Shown here piece by piece: positions 42,709 through 55,026 of a stretch of 64,000 bases of DNA. The notes beneath the pieces are model-generated. The model did not search any database and had not been told where the DNA came from. It saw only the letters and a program-made list of their open reading frames with translations. The stretch lies in NCBI GenBank assembly GCA_024734495.1, contig JALMQS010000431.1:1-64000 (forward strand), in the 5' to 3' direction. Made by a program: the position numbers and the translations under genes. The DNA is from Forficula auricularia. Its lineage: Eukaryota > Arthropoda > Insecta > Dermaptera > Forficulidae. Each line of letters begins with the position of its first letter. The first letter of the stretch is position 1.

Positions 42709-43305
42709 ACCGCGTTCCCTAAATTTGATTAAATCTGAGTATAACGAAGTTTTAATATCATTATAAACACTTATTTTCATTGTTGTGACTTTTCAATTTA
42801 ATAATTATTTATTTAATAATTAATTATTTAATCATTATTATTTGATAATTGAGTTAAATAATTGTTAAAAATAATTATTAAGATTTTTTTGAGATCTAAT
42901 TGATTCATGTATTTTGTTTATTTGATGTCGTATAAAAAATGGTTCTTATGAAAGTTGTTCAGTTTTTTTTTGTAGATTAAGTAAACGTATAGAAAAATAG
43001 GGTTCCATTTAAAAACAAAACTTAACATTGAAATACCCTTGAAATCTTGTTCTAAGTCGACAAATAATAGCATAGTTTAGTTTCCCCTTGATATAAATAA
43101 ACTTTTATTTGAAACTTGTGTTTGAAACCGAGTGTGTTTAGTATGTTTCACTATAAACCAACACCGCTTTTCCTAAATGTCATTAAAAATCTACATTATT
43201 GTATTTAATCTATATTTAAACGCCTCCCAATCGATCACAAACTTTTGTCTATAATATAAAAAAATATTTTCTTCGTTCCCCAATTAAATTTAATTGTATT
43301 TAATA

Positions 43306-43730
43306 CTAGCTTTAATGCCCGCCTTCGGCCCGTTGCAGTTTATTTTTTTAATTTTTGTTTTTAAATAGATAGTTTTTTAAATCTTTGTTGTATTATTAAA
43401 TTCTTCTTCAACGATAATGTGGTTAGAACTCTATAATCTATGCTATTAAGAATGAATGACACTCAAAAATCTGAAAAACAGGGCCCCCAATACATGTTTA
43501 GTTAGCTAGTTTAGTTCTTTTATTGTTTGGCAAGCTATGTTGGCTAACCTGAATTTTTTTCAGTTTTTCCTGAATTTTCCAATTTTTCGGGCAACTTTTC
43601 CAATTTTTTTTTTACGTATTAACCTGAATTGGACTATTACGAACATTTAAAAAAAAATTTGGCAAATCGGTCCAGGCATTTGAGAGATCTGCGCTTACAA
43701 AGAAAAAGAAATTCATTTTTATTATATAGA
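43306..43730 (-). mobile_element. non-autonomous Helitron, 425 bp
   Basis: Minus strand starts TCTATATAATAAAAATGAAT and ends GCTAG next to T (CTAG at 43306-43309). A GC-rich near-palindrome, GGGCCGAAGGCGGGC, lies about 12 bp inside the 3' end. No ORF of note. Confidence 0.8.
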
Positions 43731-43896
43731 TTAATATGAAACCAGGCCCCTAAATTAAAGCTAAGGCCTCCCCTAAGTTTTTCCATTCTTTGTCTGGCAA
43801 CTCTGCTCCAGTCTCTTCCAGCTACCCTCGCTAAATCGTCTGCCAATCAAGGAAGACAACTCACAAGATTGGCAAAACCCACTAATAGTTTATGAC

Positions 43897-44618
43897 TAGA
43901 GACCGGATTTTTATGCAGTAAAAACTGCCAAAATGTGCAGTTAAAAATGCTAAAATATGTGGGATCCTGTGAGGAGGAGAATTATATTATATCATTTTTT
44001 TTAAATTTGGGATCGATAATCGATATATGGCTCCAAATATTTAAAAGAGATCAGGTGTTGTTTGTATGACAGGATGCTCCCTCCAGTATTGCCATGAGAA
44101 ACTCGGGCACGCGTGTCTTAAGTCGTTTAATTTTGTAAAAATCAAAAAATAATAATAACAAAATTTAGATTTTTAAAAAATTATAAAAAAGTGGCAAATT
44201 ATTAAAAAATAATTAAATAATACATAAAATATAAATCGAAAAGATGTGATTAATTTCTTCTTCTGTGTGCAAAGAAAAGCGAATTAAATATTTAATTTTT
44301 GAGTGGTGGTGGGGGGGGGGGCAGGAATAATGATCAATATATTTAATGTTTCTTAATTTAAAATCAATTGGAGTCTTTTATTTCAAATTACAATTATATT
44401 TCAAATTTGCCGCAAATATACCGACGGAATCAGCGCTCCCTGTCAGCAGCATTACGTTTGCGTTGCTGCAAATTAATCTGGACTATTATATATATATAAT
44501 ATGCCGTATAAAATTTAACACACAGTATCCCCTATGCATGATTCGGATAGATAATTAATCCCCTGGGTCGTATGTGGCGGCAAACAAAATATGCAATTTC
44601 ATAGGAATTCGGTCTCTA
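43897..44618. mobile_element. hAT element 2, non-autonomous
   Basis: TAGAGACCGGATTTTTATGC at the left, GGTCTCTA at the right. 8-bp flanks tttatgac and ttaatgac differ at one base. The right subterminal region (gattcggatagataatt, cctgggtcgtatgtg) matches the left end of hAT element 1 in reverse. No transposase. Confidence 0.75.
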
Positions 44619-45434
44619 TTAATGACAAATAAAATTGATTAAAATTAGAAAATTTAGATTATTGTTTTAAAACCCACTACAGAGCCCAGGGGGCATAGTC
44701 CCCTGGCCAGCAAGAAGCCTGGATTTGCAACTGGTCTAATTACAATGAACATGTAAATATTAGCAGGTTGGTAGGTATGTGTGTTGAAATCGCATTTGAC
44801 CGCTTTGTTATGGTTCCGTATTATTTTCCATTTCCATTTCTGCCGTGTCCGTCCGTCGGTTTGTGTGTGTGTGTTCCACACAGAGGCCTCCATATCGATC
44901 TGCAAGAAATGCCGAAATTCCTCTTGAGTCTTCTGATGTCAGAATCAACTCGGCAATTCTTCTTCTTGAATTTAATTATCTTCATTTTTGATCTCTTCTT
45001 CTTGATTTTACCCACCTATTTGATTATTTATTTATATTTGCGCATCTTTTTCCTTAACGTCATTCATTTCTAGACATTTCCAATAAGAATTCAAATCTAA
45101 TATTTATTTATTTATTATTATTTGACAAAGAATTCCAATTATTTGTTGAATATTTGTATCTTTATAATTGGCCAAGTTTTGCTCGTGTATATAGAAAAAT
45201 ACGGTATAAATATACAATATACATATTTCCTTTAACGAGAAATGTAATTTGAACGAAAAAAAAAGGAATTGAAAAGTTCTTCTTGAATTTATAAAAGCAA
45301 TTTAGAGATTATTTTCGTTACCGAAATACGTGAAATATCAAATTCGTTCTTATTTGTCATTGTTAATGAGAGAATAATTGTGTTTGTGAAATTTTTCCAT
45401 AATTTTAAATTAAGTCATTTCTAAACGCCTACAG
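44619..45434. other. low-repeat interval, possible host DNA
   Basis: Less repetitive than most of the window. A 44760-45070 stretch is open in several frames, but no domain is recognised. A possible acceptor on minus (ggcatttcttgcag, near 44910) precedes an ORF that reads MEASVWNTHTQTDGRTRQKW. There is not enough to call an exon. Confidence 0.3.
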
Positions 45435-46005
45435 ATACAAATAAGTTGACGTGTTCTGATGTGCCATCCACTTGACTTTACCATACAACCTGGCCTCTAA
45501 AATTATTTATAATCATGTAGGGGGGGGGTTAGTTTTTGCATTTTTAGACTTCTGGGGGACCACTGATTATGTATACAAAATTTGGTTGAGTTTTCTCAAA
45601 CGGCCTAGATTTTTATTTTTTAACCCCCCCTCTACCGCCCTTAATTTTGGTTGGATATATACCAAAATCTAATCAACTCTTAATCTCAATGGACCAAAAC
45701 TACGTGTGGAATTTGGTTTAGATATTCAGACTAGTTTTTGAGCTAGCTCGTCCACAAAAATTTGGACAGACAACCAGACAGACTAACAGACATTTTGACA
45801 AAACAATTATTATCTCGAAAAATATATTTTTTTCGATGTTCACTTATAAGATCTTTTTTGTAGAGCGACATACGATGGTTTCACTCAATTTTTTTAATCA
45901 AAATAGTTTCAGCCGTTTTTTAGATATTTCGAAAAAAGAAAGAAAAAAAAGACACTTTTTTCATTCACAATAACAATACTTGACAATACCATGTGGTAAA
46001 ATCAC
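45435..46005. mobile_element. CATAC element, right half
   Basis: From 'tgacgtgttctgatgtgcca' through one minisatellite unit to 'acttgacaataccatgtggt'. Confidence 0.65.
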
Positions 46006-46193
46006 CACTTTGGAGCTCTTTCACAACCAGAGGTGGGGGGGGGGGTCAGAACTCCACTCCAGGGCAGGACTCATGGGATGATTAACTGCAACAAAAAACC
46101 GTTTCTTATGGAAAACTAACCGTAATTAAATATATTTCATATGTTTAATCAAGAATTATGTTCTTTTTTAATTTCTTGAACTACCCTTATTTT

Positions 46194-47360
46194 TAGTCCA
46201 GTTAAATTGTTCTCTAAAAAGCCCCTCGCAGGAAAGTTTACGGGTAGTTTTGATTTCTTGATCCTATATGTTTTTTTGGTGTGTTGAATCCGAATCCGAG
46301 GTGTGCTAACGAAATTTCAAAATTTCAAAATTTATCAAAAATCTCATTTTTGACGGTTTTATGCTTATAACTCGAAAACTATCAACTTTTCGTAAATAAT
46401 CTTCCTATTCAAAATGAAAGTTCATAAAATTTCTTTAATTAGGTTGTTTCTCTGACCAACTGTTCGGGCTCAAGCGCTACTTGAAAATTGGCGTATTTTT
46501 TCTGTTTCCTCAAATCCCAAAAACTCGCACTTTTTTCGATTTTTTCCGATTTTGACCATGAAAGAGCACGTTATCGAAGAAAATCACTCTTTACATTTTT
46601 TAACTAGATTAAATTTGATACAATTCAAACAAAGTTTCATCTTAATTGAATAATGACAGGATATAATCTGAATTCTCAAAAGTGTCATGGAAAATGCTGG
46701 ATATCTATAAATCTAAGAGTTTTATAAAAAAAGTGATCCAAGTAAACGTTCAAGTCAACAAAATGTCCTAGAGAATGAGATAGAAATAAAGTTTCTAGGA
46801 TGAGTGGTTTTCATTTAATGAAGGAAAAGCTACTTTTTTTTCCAAAAAATTGCAGTTTTTCCAAATTTCAACCTCATTCCGGAGCACGGGTTACCATTAT
46901 CCAATTAAGATGAAACTTTGTTTGAATTGTAGAAAATTTAATCTAGTTTAAAAATCTTTAGAGAGGTTTTTGTTGAAACGCTCTTTTATGGTCAAAATGG
47001 GAAAAAATCAAAAAAAGTGCGAGTTTTTGTGATTTGCAGAAACAGAAAAAATATGCTAATATTCAACTAGCACTTGAGCCCGAACGGTTGGTTGGATAAA
47101 AAACCTAAATAATGAAATTTATAGAAAGTTTTATCAGCTTTCATTTTGAATAGGAAGGTTATTTACAAAAAGTTGATAGTTTTTGAGTTATAAGCCCAAA
47201 ACCGCCAAAAAATGAGAATTTTTACTATTTTTTTTCATTTTTGATAATGTTTCGTCAGGAAATTTTGTTAGCAAACATCAGATCCGGATCCAGCACACCC
47301 AAAAACATAAAGGGTCGAAGAAATTACAACTTTCCGGGTAAAAACACAATTTAACTGGAA
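46194..47360. mobile_element. TAGTCCAG long-inverted-repeat element, copy 3
   Basis: TAGTCCAGTTAAATTG and CAATTTAACTGG at the ends. Long mirrored arms (aactatcaacttttcgtaaa and complement) meet near 46680-46850. Confidence 0.7.
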
Positions 47361-47464
47361 TATTTGTTTTAATAAAAAAAAATTCCCACTAAATATTTTG
47401 CTTTGTGGATTCCCCCCCAATGAAAATTTTCTGCCTACGCCACTATCGTCGATTATAATAAATA

Positions 47465-48400
47465 GTACCTGGTGCCACCGAGCTATGCTCGCCAACTTTT
47501 TGCTTCAGTTAAAAGTTATATATTAATATTATTTTTAATTTAAAATTCTGATAAAAACCACCCAGTCACAAGACCCCACCCCCCATACCACCCCCGCACA
47601 CCATACCCTGCCATGCCCTCTGGACAACCGCGTTCGAACCACCCCCGCGCACCGCATCCCCGCTATGCCACCTGGAACCCCACCCCGAACCCCCCACTCC
47701 AACTCCCCACCCCACCTCATGCACTCCACACCCAGTAAATAGATAAGAGAATAGAAATCCGCCTGTAATTTTCTTAGTTTTTTTATTTTTTCTTTTTTTC
47801 TATTAATGAATTCTACAAAATTTACATTGTTTTTGTTTACTGGTACACAAATTTGCCCACATTCATTCATATTAATAAACATTATAAAAATATAAATAGG
47901 AAAATAATAATTAAAAAATAATCTTATAGGATCTAAAATAAAAACATAAAATTGAATAAGATTTGTTGACAAGTTGTATAAAAAAAGCCACTTCAACCAC
48001 AATATTTGTAAACACACCTGTTTTCTTATGAATCCACCTGTAATGTTATGATTTTGACACCTGTTAATTAAAAAAATCCTAATTTTAATATAATATATAA
48101 TAATATTTGTATTAACCTATTAGTGGGTTTTAAAATTAAAAAACCAATTAATAAATAAAATATAATTGAAAAAAATGTAAACAAACTTTTTTATTGAGAT
48201 TTTAATCTATCAATAATTAATTTAATTAAGAAAAGATCAATTAACATGAAATTTGTCGAAGTCCAGACCTAGTCAGATCGTTTTCTCATCCTCAAAACTT
48301 GTTAATAGAGTTAGTTTCATCAAAAAAAGGTAGAACCGTTTTCAAAATAGAACTAAGATACAAATATATAAACAATTTTTGCTCGTTTAATAAGAGTAGA
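47465..48400 (-). mobile_element. Helitron-like element copy, 936 bp
   Basis: Minus strand starts TCTACTCTTATTAAACGAGC and ends with GGCGAGCATAGCTCGGTGGC and CCAGGTACT. It includes a C/G-rich block (47575-47720) and a stretch reading NECGQICVPVNKNN also seen in the copy at 52135. Confidence 0.7.
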
Positions 48401-48440
48401 TAGATAGATCGATTTTTACTAATGCATATTATTAATTAAT

Positions 48441-48531
48441 AGAGTAAAGGGTGTGTAGTTTCACAGTGAATGAAATAAAACTCAAAGAGGTTTATACAAA
48501 CTCAATATATTTCGGATTATTAGTCCATCAT
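48441..48531. mobile_element. family B palindrome, half copy
   Basis: The left arm only of the 5488-5783 element, cut inside the hammerhead core. Dead. Confidence 0.6.
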
Positions 48532-48606
48532 AAGTAAAAAAGTGTATATTATGTATTGTATTTTTCGAAAAAGTTCTATGTAAGGTAATAAGTTTTTTTT
48601 TCATCA

Positions 48607-48839
48607 AGAGCATTGAGCAAGCGTTGTGTGTTTCTAATTGGAATCCCCTCCGCATGAATGTTAATGCTTCTATTAACTGTGCTATTCGTTTGATCACTAT
48701 TGAGAGGGACGCATCATTGGGTTCCTCCTCTGCGCCCTTGTCTGCTAGCAGTAGCAGTAGTAGTACTAGTACTAGTACTGCCTACACCAAGAAGAGCGTG
48801 GGACGCAAATACGTTCCGAGGGAATACTATCTGGAATAA
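48607..48839 (+). CDS. candidate terminal exon of an unknown gene
   Basis: After a T-rich tract and CAAG/AGC (possible acceptor), an open frame reads SIEQALCVSNWNPLRMNVNA, then SINCAIRLITIERD, a Ser/Thr run and KKSVGRKYVPREYYLE before TAA. AATAAA lies right after the stop. It is not part of any repeat I can trace in this window, and codon use is less AT-driven than in chance ORFs here. Product unknown. It may still be chance. No other exon was found. Confidence 0.35.
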
Positions 48840-48842
48840 ATG

Positions 48843-49511
48843 GCCGCAGGCAGAATCGATCTCTTTGGACACCCAATATATACGATAAACTATTAGTGTT
48901 TCTAGAATGTCTCTGTCAAAGTAGTGTAGCTAAAAAAAAAAATACAAAATTGAAATTTACAAATTATTTTATTCATTTCCCCTGAAATTAAAAATGGTAT
49001 TAAAATTTCAATGATATAATTATTTGAAAGTGGGCTCAAATTTTTTATCATAGAGCTTGAGATCTTATCAAGTAAAATTAAACTTATTTTTTTTCAAATT
49101 TAATTTACTTTAAAATGTAGAAGGGGGTCAAAAAAAATCTATCCAATTTTAGGTGATTTTTGTACTTTTTGGGATTTCCAAACAACTGAACATAAAATTA
49201 TGAAAAAAATTCTACAAATTCATTTTTCTTCCTATCAAAGACGAATAAGACCAAATTTTGAAAGTTTGAGTTAAGAAGTCCTCGGTATAAGAGCCATAAT
49301 TGCACTTGTTCCCTTAAAAAAAAAAATAATAATAATAATCTAGATTCCTATTTATGTAAGAATTTTCAAAAATGAAGTAAAATGCCCCTTTATTAAATCA
49401 ATTACATTTTTCAGGGATTTACCCTAAAGTGAGAAAATTTTATTATATTAAATTACTATATATAGAATCCCTTTCTCGAAAACTTCTCTAGCGATTTCGA
49501 TGAAATCACAG
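48843..49511. other. AT-rich interval, no gene seen
   Basis: No ORF or repeat that I can name. Confidence 0.3.
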
Positions 49512-49576
49512 GTAGTCCAGTCAAATTGTGTTTTTATCAGGAAAGTTTTTGGGTAGTTCTGATTTTCTGCATATAC

Positions 49577-50814
49577 TGTGTGAGTTTTTTTTATCTTGAG
49601 ACAGTCTTATAACTCAAAAACAGTGCATTATATGGAAAAAAGTTTCAAATAAAAGTTTATTTATATCGAGGAGGAAACTAAACTATGCTATTGTTTGTCG
49701 ACCTAGAACAAGCTTTCAAGGGTATTTCAAGGTCAACTTCTGTTTTTTAAATGGAAACCTATATGTTTCTATACATATTCTGAATCTACAAAAAAAAACT
49801 GAACTATTTTTTTATACGACATCAAATATTAAAAAGAATTAAATCAATTAGATCTCAAAAAAATCCTAATACTTAATTATTTTTAACAATTAATCAACTT
49901 AATTGTCAAATAGTAATGATCAAATATTTAATTATTAAATAAATAATTTAATAATTTTGCGACACTGTTCTGAGACATTCAAGAGTGTTAAGGCAATTCT
50001 TCTGGATAAATTCCAGTTCCAATTTCGTTATTTTAGCCTGTTTCAGTTTCTTCCTAGCCTTTACATTTCTTGTTTTTTTAAGATATTTACAATATGATAA
50101 AATGAAGCTTATGAAGGTGAATTCCTATAAGCAAAACGCTCGGCATCCATTTCAATGGGAGCCCCATAACTTCTTCCACATTCACCATAAATTAAGACCA
50201 TTTCAATTCTGCCTTCAACATAAAATACTCCATTTTTATTATGGTAATACAATATAACTATCTACACGATTGACACAAGAAATTAACTTTTTCAAACTCA
50301 AGAAATTTAAGTAATTCAATAAGTAGAAAATAATCTCTTAAATCTGTGTATAAGGAAGTTTTAATATCATTATAAACACTTATTTTTCATTGTTGTAACT
50401 TTTCGATTTAATGATTATTTATTTAATAATTAATTATTTAATGTTTATTATTTGATAATTAAGTTAAATAATTGTTAAAAATAATTATTAAGAATTTTTT
50501 GAGATCTAATTGATTCATGTATTTTGTTTATCATATTTGATCTCGTATAAAAAAATAGTTTTTATGAAAGTTGTTCAGTTTTTTTTTTTTTTTTTTTTTT
50601 TTTTGTAGATTAAGTAGACATAAAGAAAAATATAGGGTTCCATTTAAAAAACAGAACTTGACCTCAACATACCCTTGAAAGCTTGTTCTAGGTCGACAAA
50701 CAATAGCATAGTTTAGTTTCCCCTTTGATATAAATAAACTTTTATTTGAAACTTTTTTTCATATAATGCAGTTTTTGAGTTAATAGACTGTCTCAAGATA
50801 AAAAACTCACCCGG
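49577..50814. mobile_element. CCGGGTGAG long-TIR element, copy 3
   Basis: The left end is altered (CTGTGTGAG), the right end CTCACCCGG is intact. Arms of about 350 bp. Keeps the best coding relic of the family. A T-run of about 27 lies at 50578-50604. Confidence 0.75.
50114..50217 (-). pseudogene. transposase N-terminal helix-turn-helix relic
   Basis: VEGRIEMVLIYGECGRSYGA, then PIEMDAERFAYRNSPS. Same block as 42309-42203 with fewer changes. Resembles DUF4817-type N-termini of insect Tc1/mariner-like transposases. Confidence 0.6.
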
Positions 50815-51059
50815 TATATGTTTTTTGTGCCGTTGAATCCAAATCTGAGATCTTTCACTAATATTTCGTGACGCAACATTCTAGAAAATGCAAAAAAAAG
50901 TGAAAATTTCCATTTTTTTTTTGGCAGTTTTTTGCTTATAACTCGAAAGCTATCAACTTTTTGTAAATAACCTTCCTATTAAAAATGAAAGTTAATAAAA
51001 TTCACTTATATTTTATTCCATGTTTCTCGTATTTTTTTTTTTTTTGAAAATCTTATAAA

Positions 51060-51270
51060 TTTAACTTTACCCCCCCCCCCCCCTTAATGTTGGGTCAATA
51101 TGCACCAAAATCTAATCAGCTCTTAATCTCAATGCACCAAAACTGTTTTTTTAATATTCACTCCGTTTTTGAGATATTTCGAATAAACGAAGTAAAAAAA
51201 CACTTTTTTCGTGGACGAATTACAATACTTGACCATACCATGTATGGTAAAGTAAAAAAATTTCGGTTCT
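51060..51270. mobile_element. CATAC element, short right part
   Basis: C tract, 'ccaaaatctaatcagctctt' and terminus 'ttgaccataccatgtatggt'. Internally deleted. Confidence 0.6.
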
Positions 51271-51327
51271 GGGCCGTTATAAACTGGCCTATCCCCTGTT
51301 CACGGTTTCTACGTTGTGATATGGGAC

Positions 51328-52110
51328 ACCCTGTATACGCGGTTGTAGAAGAGGACGTGCTGGTTACCAAATGGACCATTTCTATTAACAAGATCAACAA
51401 TAACTTCAACAGTACTTACCAGATTAGAGAACATTGAAATATTCATTTTGGCAAAAAGCCCCATTTATTGTTCACCCTGTGCCGTCTCCTCTGTCAAAAA
51501 TTGCAAATTACGAGACGGCCGTTGTGAACATATTCAATAAATAAAGGATTGAAATAAAATATTATTTTAATATTCATGAAAACATTATCAGGAATTAGAG
51601 ATTATAGGCAATTCCTAAATGAAATAATTTATCAAAAAAAGTTAAACTATGAATAGAATAAGGACTTTAGAACAATTATGAAATAGTCAAAATGTAGATC
51701 AACAATTGTTTTGTTGAAAGGACAATTAGTATTTGTAAATTTGTTTAACTAAAATTTTTTATTAATAAAATTTCTTTATCATAGTAGAAATTTGATTCTT
51801 TTTTATTATATATCAACGAATACATTATTTTAAATTAGACTACGAAATTCGTAGGTTGGGCAAACAAAAACCTAACCTACACACCAGCTTAGAGAACATT
51901 TTAATTCTAATGTTTTCCAATTTGAACTGTGAATATTCAACTGAAATTGATTTATTAATTTGGGCGTTATATTTTGTTCAAGTATTTCATTACTTATATT
52001 TGTTAGATTTTTGACCTGTGAACTTTCTTCGCATTAACCGAAGGAAGAATGATTTTTAACAAAAAAGAGAGACAAAGAGGTTGTCCTCTGCTTGATCGAA
52101 ATAAACATAG
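51328..52110 (+). mobile_element. PLE-associated UTR or pseudo-LTR, copy 2
   Basis: Continuous copy of the sequence that is split by a Helitron at 33390-35146. No endonuclease is attached here. The ORF over its start has no recognised domain. Confidence 0.6.
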
Positions 52111-52134
52111 ACACACATATATCGAAATTATATA

Positions 52135-52899
52135 TCTACTCTTATTAAATGAGCATAAATTGTTTATATCTATATATATATTTGTATCTTAGTTCTATTT
52201 TGAAAACGGCTCTACCGAATTTGATGAAACCAACTCTATTAACAAGTTTTGAGGATGAGAAAACGATCTGGCTAGGTCTGGACCTCGACAAATTTCATCT
52301 TAATTGATCTTGTCTTAATTAAAGTAATTATTGATAGATGAAAATCTCAATAAAAAAGTTTGTTTACATTTTTTCAATTATCTTTTATTTTTAATTGTTT
52401 TTTTAATTTTAAAACCCACTAATAGGTTATAGCAAATATTAATATACTATATTAAAATTAGGAATTTTTTGTTTGTTTTTAATTAACAGGTGTCTAAATC
52501 ATAATATTACAGGTGTGTTTAAAAATAAAGTGGTTGAAGTGGCTTTTTTTATATAACATGGAAACAAATCTTATTTAATTTTATGTTTTTATTTCAGATC
52601 CTATAAGATTCTTTTTTTATTATTATTTTCCTATTTATTTTTTTATAATGTTTATCAATATGAACGAATGTGGGCAAATTGGTGTACGAGTAAACAAACA
52701 CACATAATATGTGGACCACTAGAAAGCTAGAAATGCAAAAACTGGGTTCCGGGTGGGGTGCAGTTGTGGGGGTTCAGGAGGTGGGAGCCGCGGTTGGGGT
52801 GGGGTGGGGCGCTGCGTTGGTGCAGTGGTGGGGGCGAGGGGTGTGGTTTTGGGAGGGGAATCAGGGATTACCGTGCATCGCTCGGTGGCTCCAGGTACT
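52135..52899 (+). mobile_element. Helitron-like element copy
   Basis: TCTACTCTTATTAAATGAGC to ACCGTGCATCGCTCGGTGGC and CCAGGTACT. G-rich block at 52740-52860 makes chance ORFs. Confidence 0.7.
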
Positions 52900-53158
52900 T
52901 ATTTATTTCTTTGAGACTATATTTTCGAAGACTTGGTCTTCATTATAAGTCTTTTGTAATTATAAATATTATTTTTCACGGGGTCAATACCGTATGGATA
53001 TTGAAAATGTTTCGACCTTTACTTAGCTGGGACACAGTACAAATTTTTGCATCACTCTGGGCGAAGACATTACTGTTCTTTACTCTAATGAAACAATCGC
53101 TATTAAATAATAATAATAATTATAATAATAATAATAAATATTTTTATGCCACGTTACT
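52900..53158. other. unassigned interval with AAT microsatellite
   Basis: (AAT/ATT)n near 53107-53138. No gene. Confidence 0.4.
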
Positions 53159-53700
53159 CTCTAGAATAGACTATCTCAAAATAAAAAACTTACCCGGTAT
53201 ATGTTTTTTGTGCCGTTGAATCCAAATCTGAGATCTCTCACTAATATTTCGTGACGAAACATTCTAGAAAATGCAAAAAAAAGTGAAAATTTCCATTTTT
53301 TGGCGGTTTTTTGCTTATAACTCGAAAGCTATCAACTTTTTGTAAATAACATTCCTATTAAAAATGAAAGTTAATAAAACTTACTACAAATTTTATTATT
53401 TAGGTTTTTTCTCCGACCAACCGTTCTGGCTCAATTGCAAAATTCAAGTTTTCGACTTTGGCACCCCCCCCCCCCTCACCCAAAAACTCGATATCTTCCA
53501 ATTTTGACCATGAAAGAGCACGTTTTCGACAAAGACCACTCTATACATTTTTAAAATGGATTAAATTTGCTACAATTATTACAAAGTTTCATCTTAATTG
53601 GATAAATGGTAATTCGTGCCGCAATGAGGTTGAAGTTTTGAAAAACTGCAATTTTTTGCAGAAAAACGCAATTTTTCCTTCATAAAATGAAAAGCATTCC
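53159..53700. mobile_element. fragments of CCGGGTGAG and TAGTCCAG elements
   Basis: 53159-53205 is the CCGGGTGAG right end. 53205-53700 repeats the same TAGTCCAG interior found at 50815, with the same junction. The junction was therefore copied as a unit. Confidence 0.65.
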
Positions 53701-54640
53701 TCCTAGAAACTATGAAACTTCAATGTCCCTAACTAAGAGGGGGGAGTTTGGCAAGAACGTTTGGGTTGTATTCAACAAGGCCCGTTTGTAGGGCCCCCTC
53801 GGTTCTTGGTTTGGCTTAGACCAGTGGTTCCCAACCTGGGGGCGATCGCTTTTAAAGACAATTTTTTTTTTTTATAAATTCGATAGTTTTAAGGCCGTCA
53901 GACCATTATTTACGGAGATAGAGACATTTAAAGATTTTAAAGACAAAAAATTTCGGAAATTTTTTAGAAATTTTTCGATTGTTTTAAGGCTCTTAGTCCA
54001 TTATTTACGGAGATAGAGACATTTAAAGATTTTAAAGACAAAAAATTTCGGAAATTTTTTAGAAATTTTTCGATTGTTTTAAGGCTCTTAGTCCATTATT
54101 TACGGAGATAGAGACGTTTAAAGATTTTAAAGACAAAAAAATTAAAAAAAAATTCATGAATTCGATTGTTTTAAGAGTGACCGGATAAAACTGATTTGGT
54201 TGTTTTTATATACAGTAATAAAATTGTTTAAAATAATAAAACTGCTTTATTATTTACAGTTTACTTCAAATTAAAATTAGGCATACAATCAAACTGAAAA
54301 AGAGGGCGATAGGTCTTAGTTAACCACCAGAAAGGGGAGATGGGCCACAAAAGGTTGTGAAACACTGGCTTAGACGAAGCCAAATACCGGCACCCTACTG
54401 CTACTAGGTTTATTGGGTTGCATCAGACACCCCGGCTAAGCCGGAGAGAGCTTAAGAGGAAAAATTTGGCCATTTCGCGGCCTAGATGGCTACCTATTCC
54501 CTTTGGTGTAACACCGGATCCTATATCCTATCGGGACTTCCCCAAGGCCAAAACTGGGGCAAATGAACATCCAATCGAAATTTTAAGTTTTGTTTTTTGT
54601 GTTTAATAAAGTGTCATAAAAAACAAAAAAATCTCCACTC
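53701..54640 (+). other. GC-richer segment with AATAAA, interrupted by a MITE
   Basis: 53745-53822 and 54368-54610 join across the MITE. The open stretch from 54418 reads 'QTPRLSRRELKRKNLAISRP' and ends near AATAAA. It may be the 3' end of a retroposon or gene. Not recognised. Confidence 0.35.
53823..54367. mobile_element. hAT MITE with internal 95-bp tandem repeat
   Basis: CAGTGGTTCCCAACC at the left, GGTTGTGAAACACTG at the right, perfect 8-bp duplication gcttagac (53815-53822 and 54368-54375). Inside, 'tttacggagatagagac' recurs at 53909, 54004 and 54099, a period of exactly 95 bp. Confidence 0.85.
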
Positions 54641-55026
54641 TATTTTTTAATTTGGACACTCCGAAGCTAAAAAGTCCTAAATTTAATATTTTGTTTTTGT
54701 TTAATAAAAAAAACATTTTATTAGCAGTATAATGAACTTTCATCTACTTTTTGTACTTAAATTGACGTCGGTATCGGAATCTAGATATATAGACAGAATA
54801 CAGACATGTTTAAACATAATAATAATAATAAATTTGAGTTAATTGAATGTTTCATGAAATTTAGACCGATATTTAAGGGTATATTTTTTTAATGGCGAAA
54901 ATCACGATAGGTGTGACATCTCTTTGAGATCTATAAAACTAATAATTACACATAAATCAAGCGAATTCACCTCTTCAGATATTTAATAGCAGAAAGTCAA
55001 ACAAACCTTATTCTCCCATAAGTATA
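54641..55026. other. AT-rich interval, no gene seen
   Basis: Nothing recognisable. Confidence 0.3.

Larger units (their letters stand above)
41311..43155. mobile_element. CCGGGTGAG long-TIR element, copy 2, with nested insertions
   Basis: Starts CAGGGTGAG, a one-base variant. The right arm is recognisable to about 43110 but the terminus is lost. Nested: palindrome 41601-42019, hammerhead relic 42430-42540, MITE 42565-42708. It keeps a coding relic at 42309-42203. Confidence 0.65.
49512..51055. mobile_element. TAGTCCAG element, left arm, split by a CCGGGTGAG element
   Basis: 49512-49576 (gtagtccagtcaaattgtg) continues at 50815 (tatgttttttgtgccgttga), exactly as in the unsplit copy at 46194-46290. 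Target duplication TATA. Confidence 0.7.

Noticed and set aside
44654..45073. Overlapping ORFs on both strands near 44.8 kb
   Set aside because: Open in three frames at once, with hydrophobic low-complexity ends; no motif. A possible acceptor near 44910 alone is too weak.
47535..48017. 160-codon minus-strand ORF
   Set aside because: Lies inside a Helitron-like element and runs into its G-rich block. Only the piece NECGQICVPVNKNN recurs in another copy, which is expected for any shared transposon sequence.
52709..53219. ORFs of 79 and 153 codons in the G-rich block
   Set aside because: Low-complexity G-rich DNA with few stop codons; overlapping frames, no domain.
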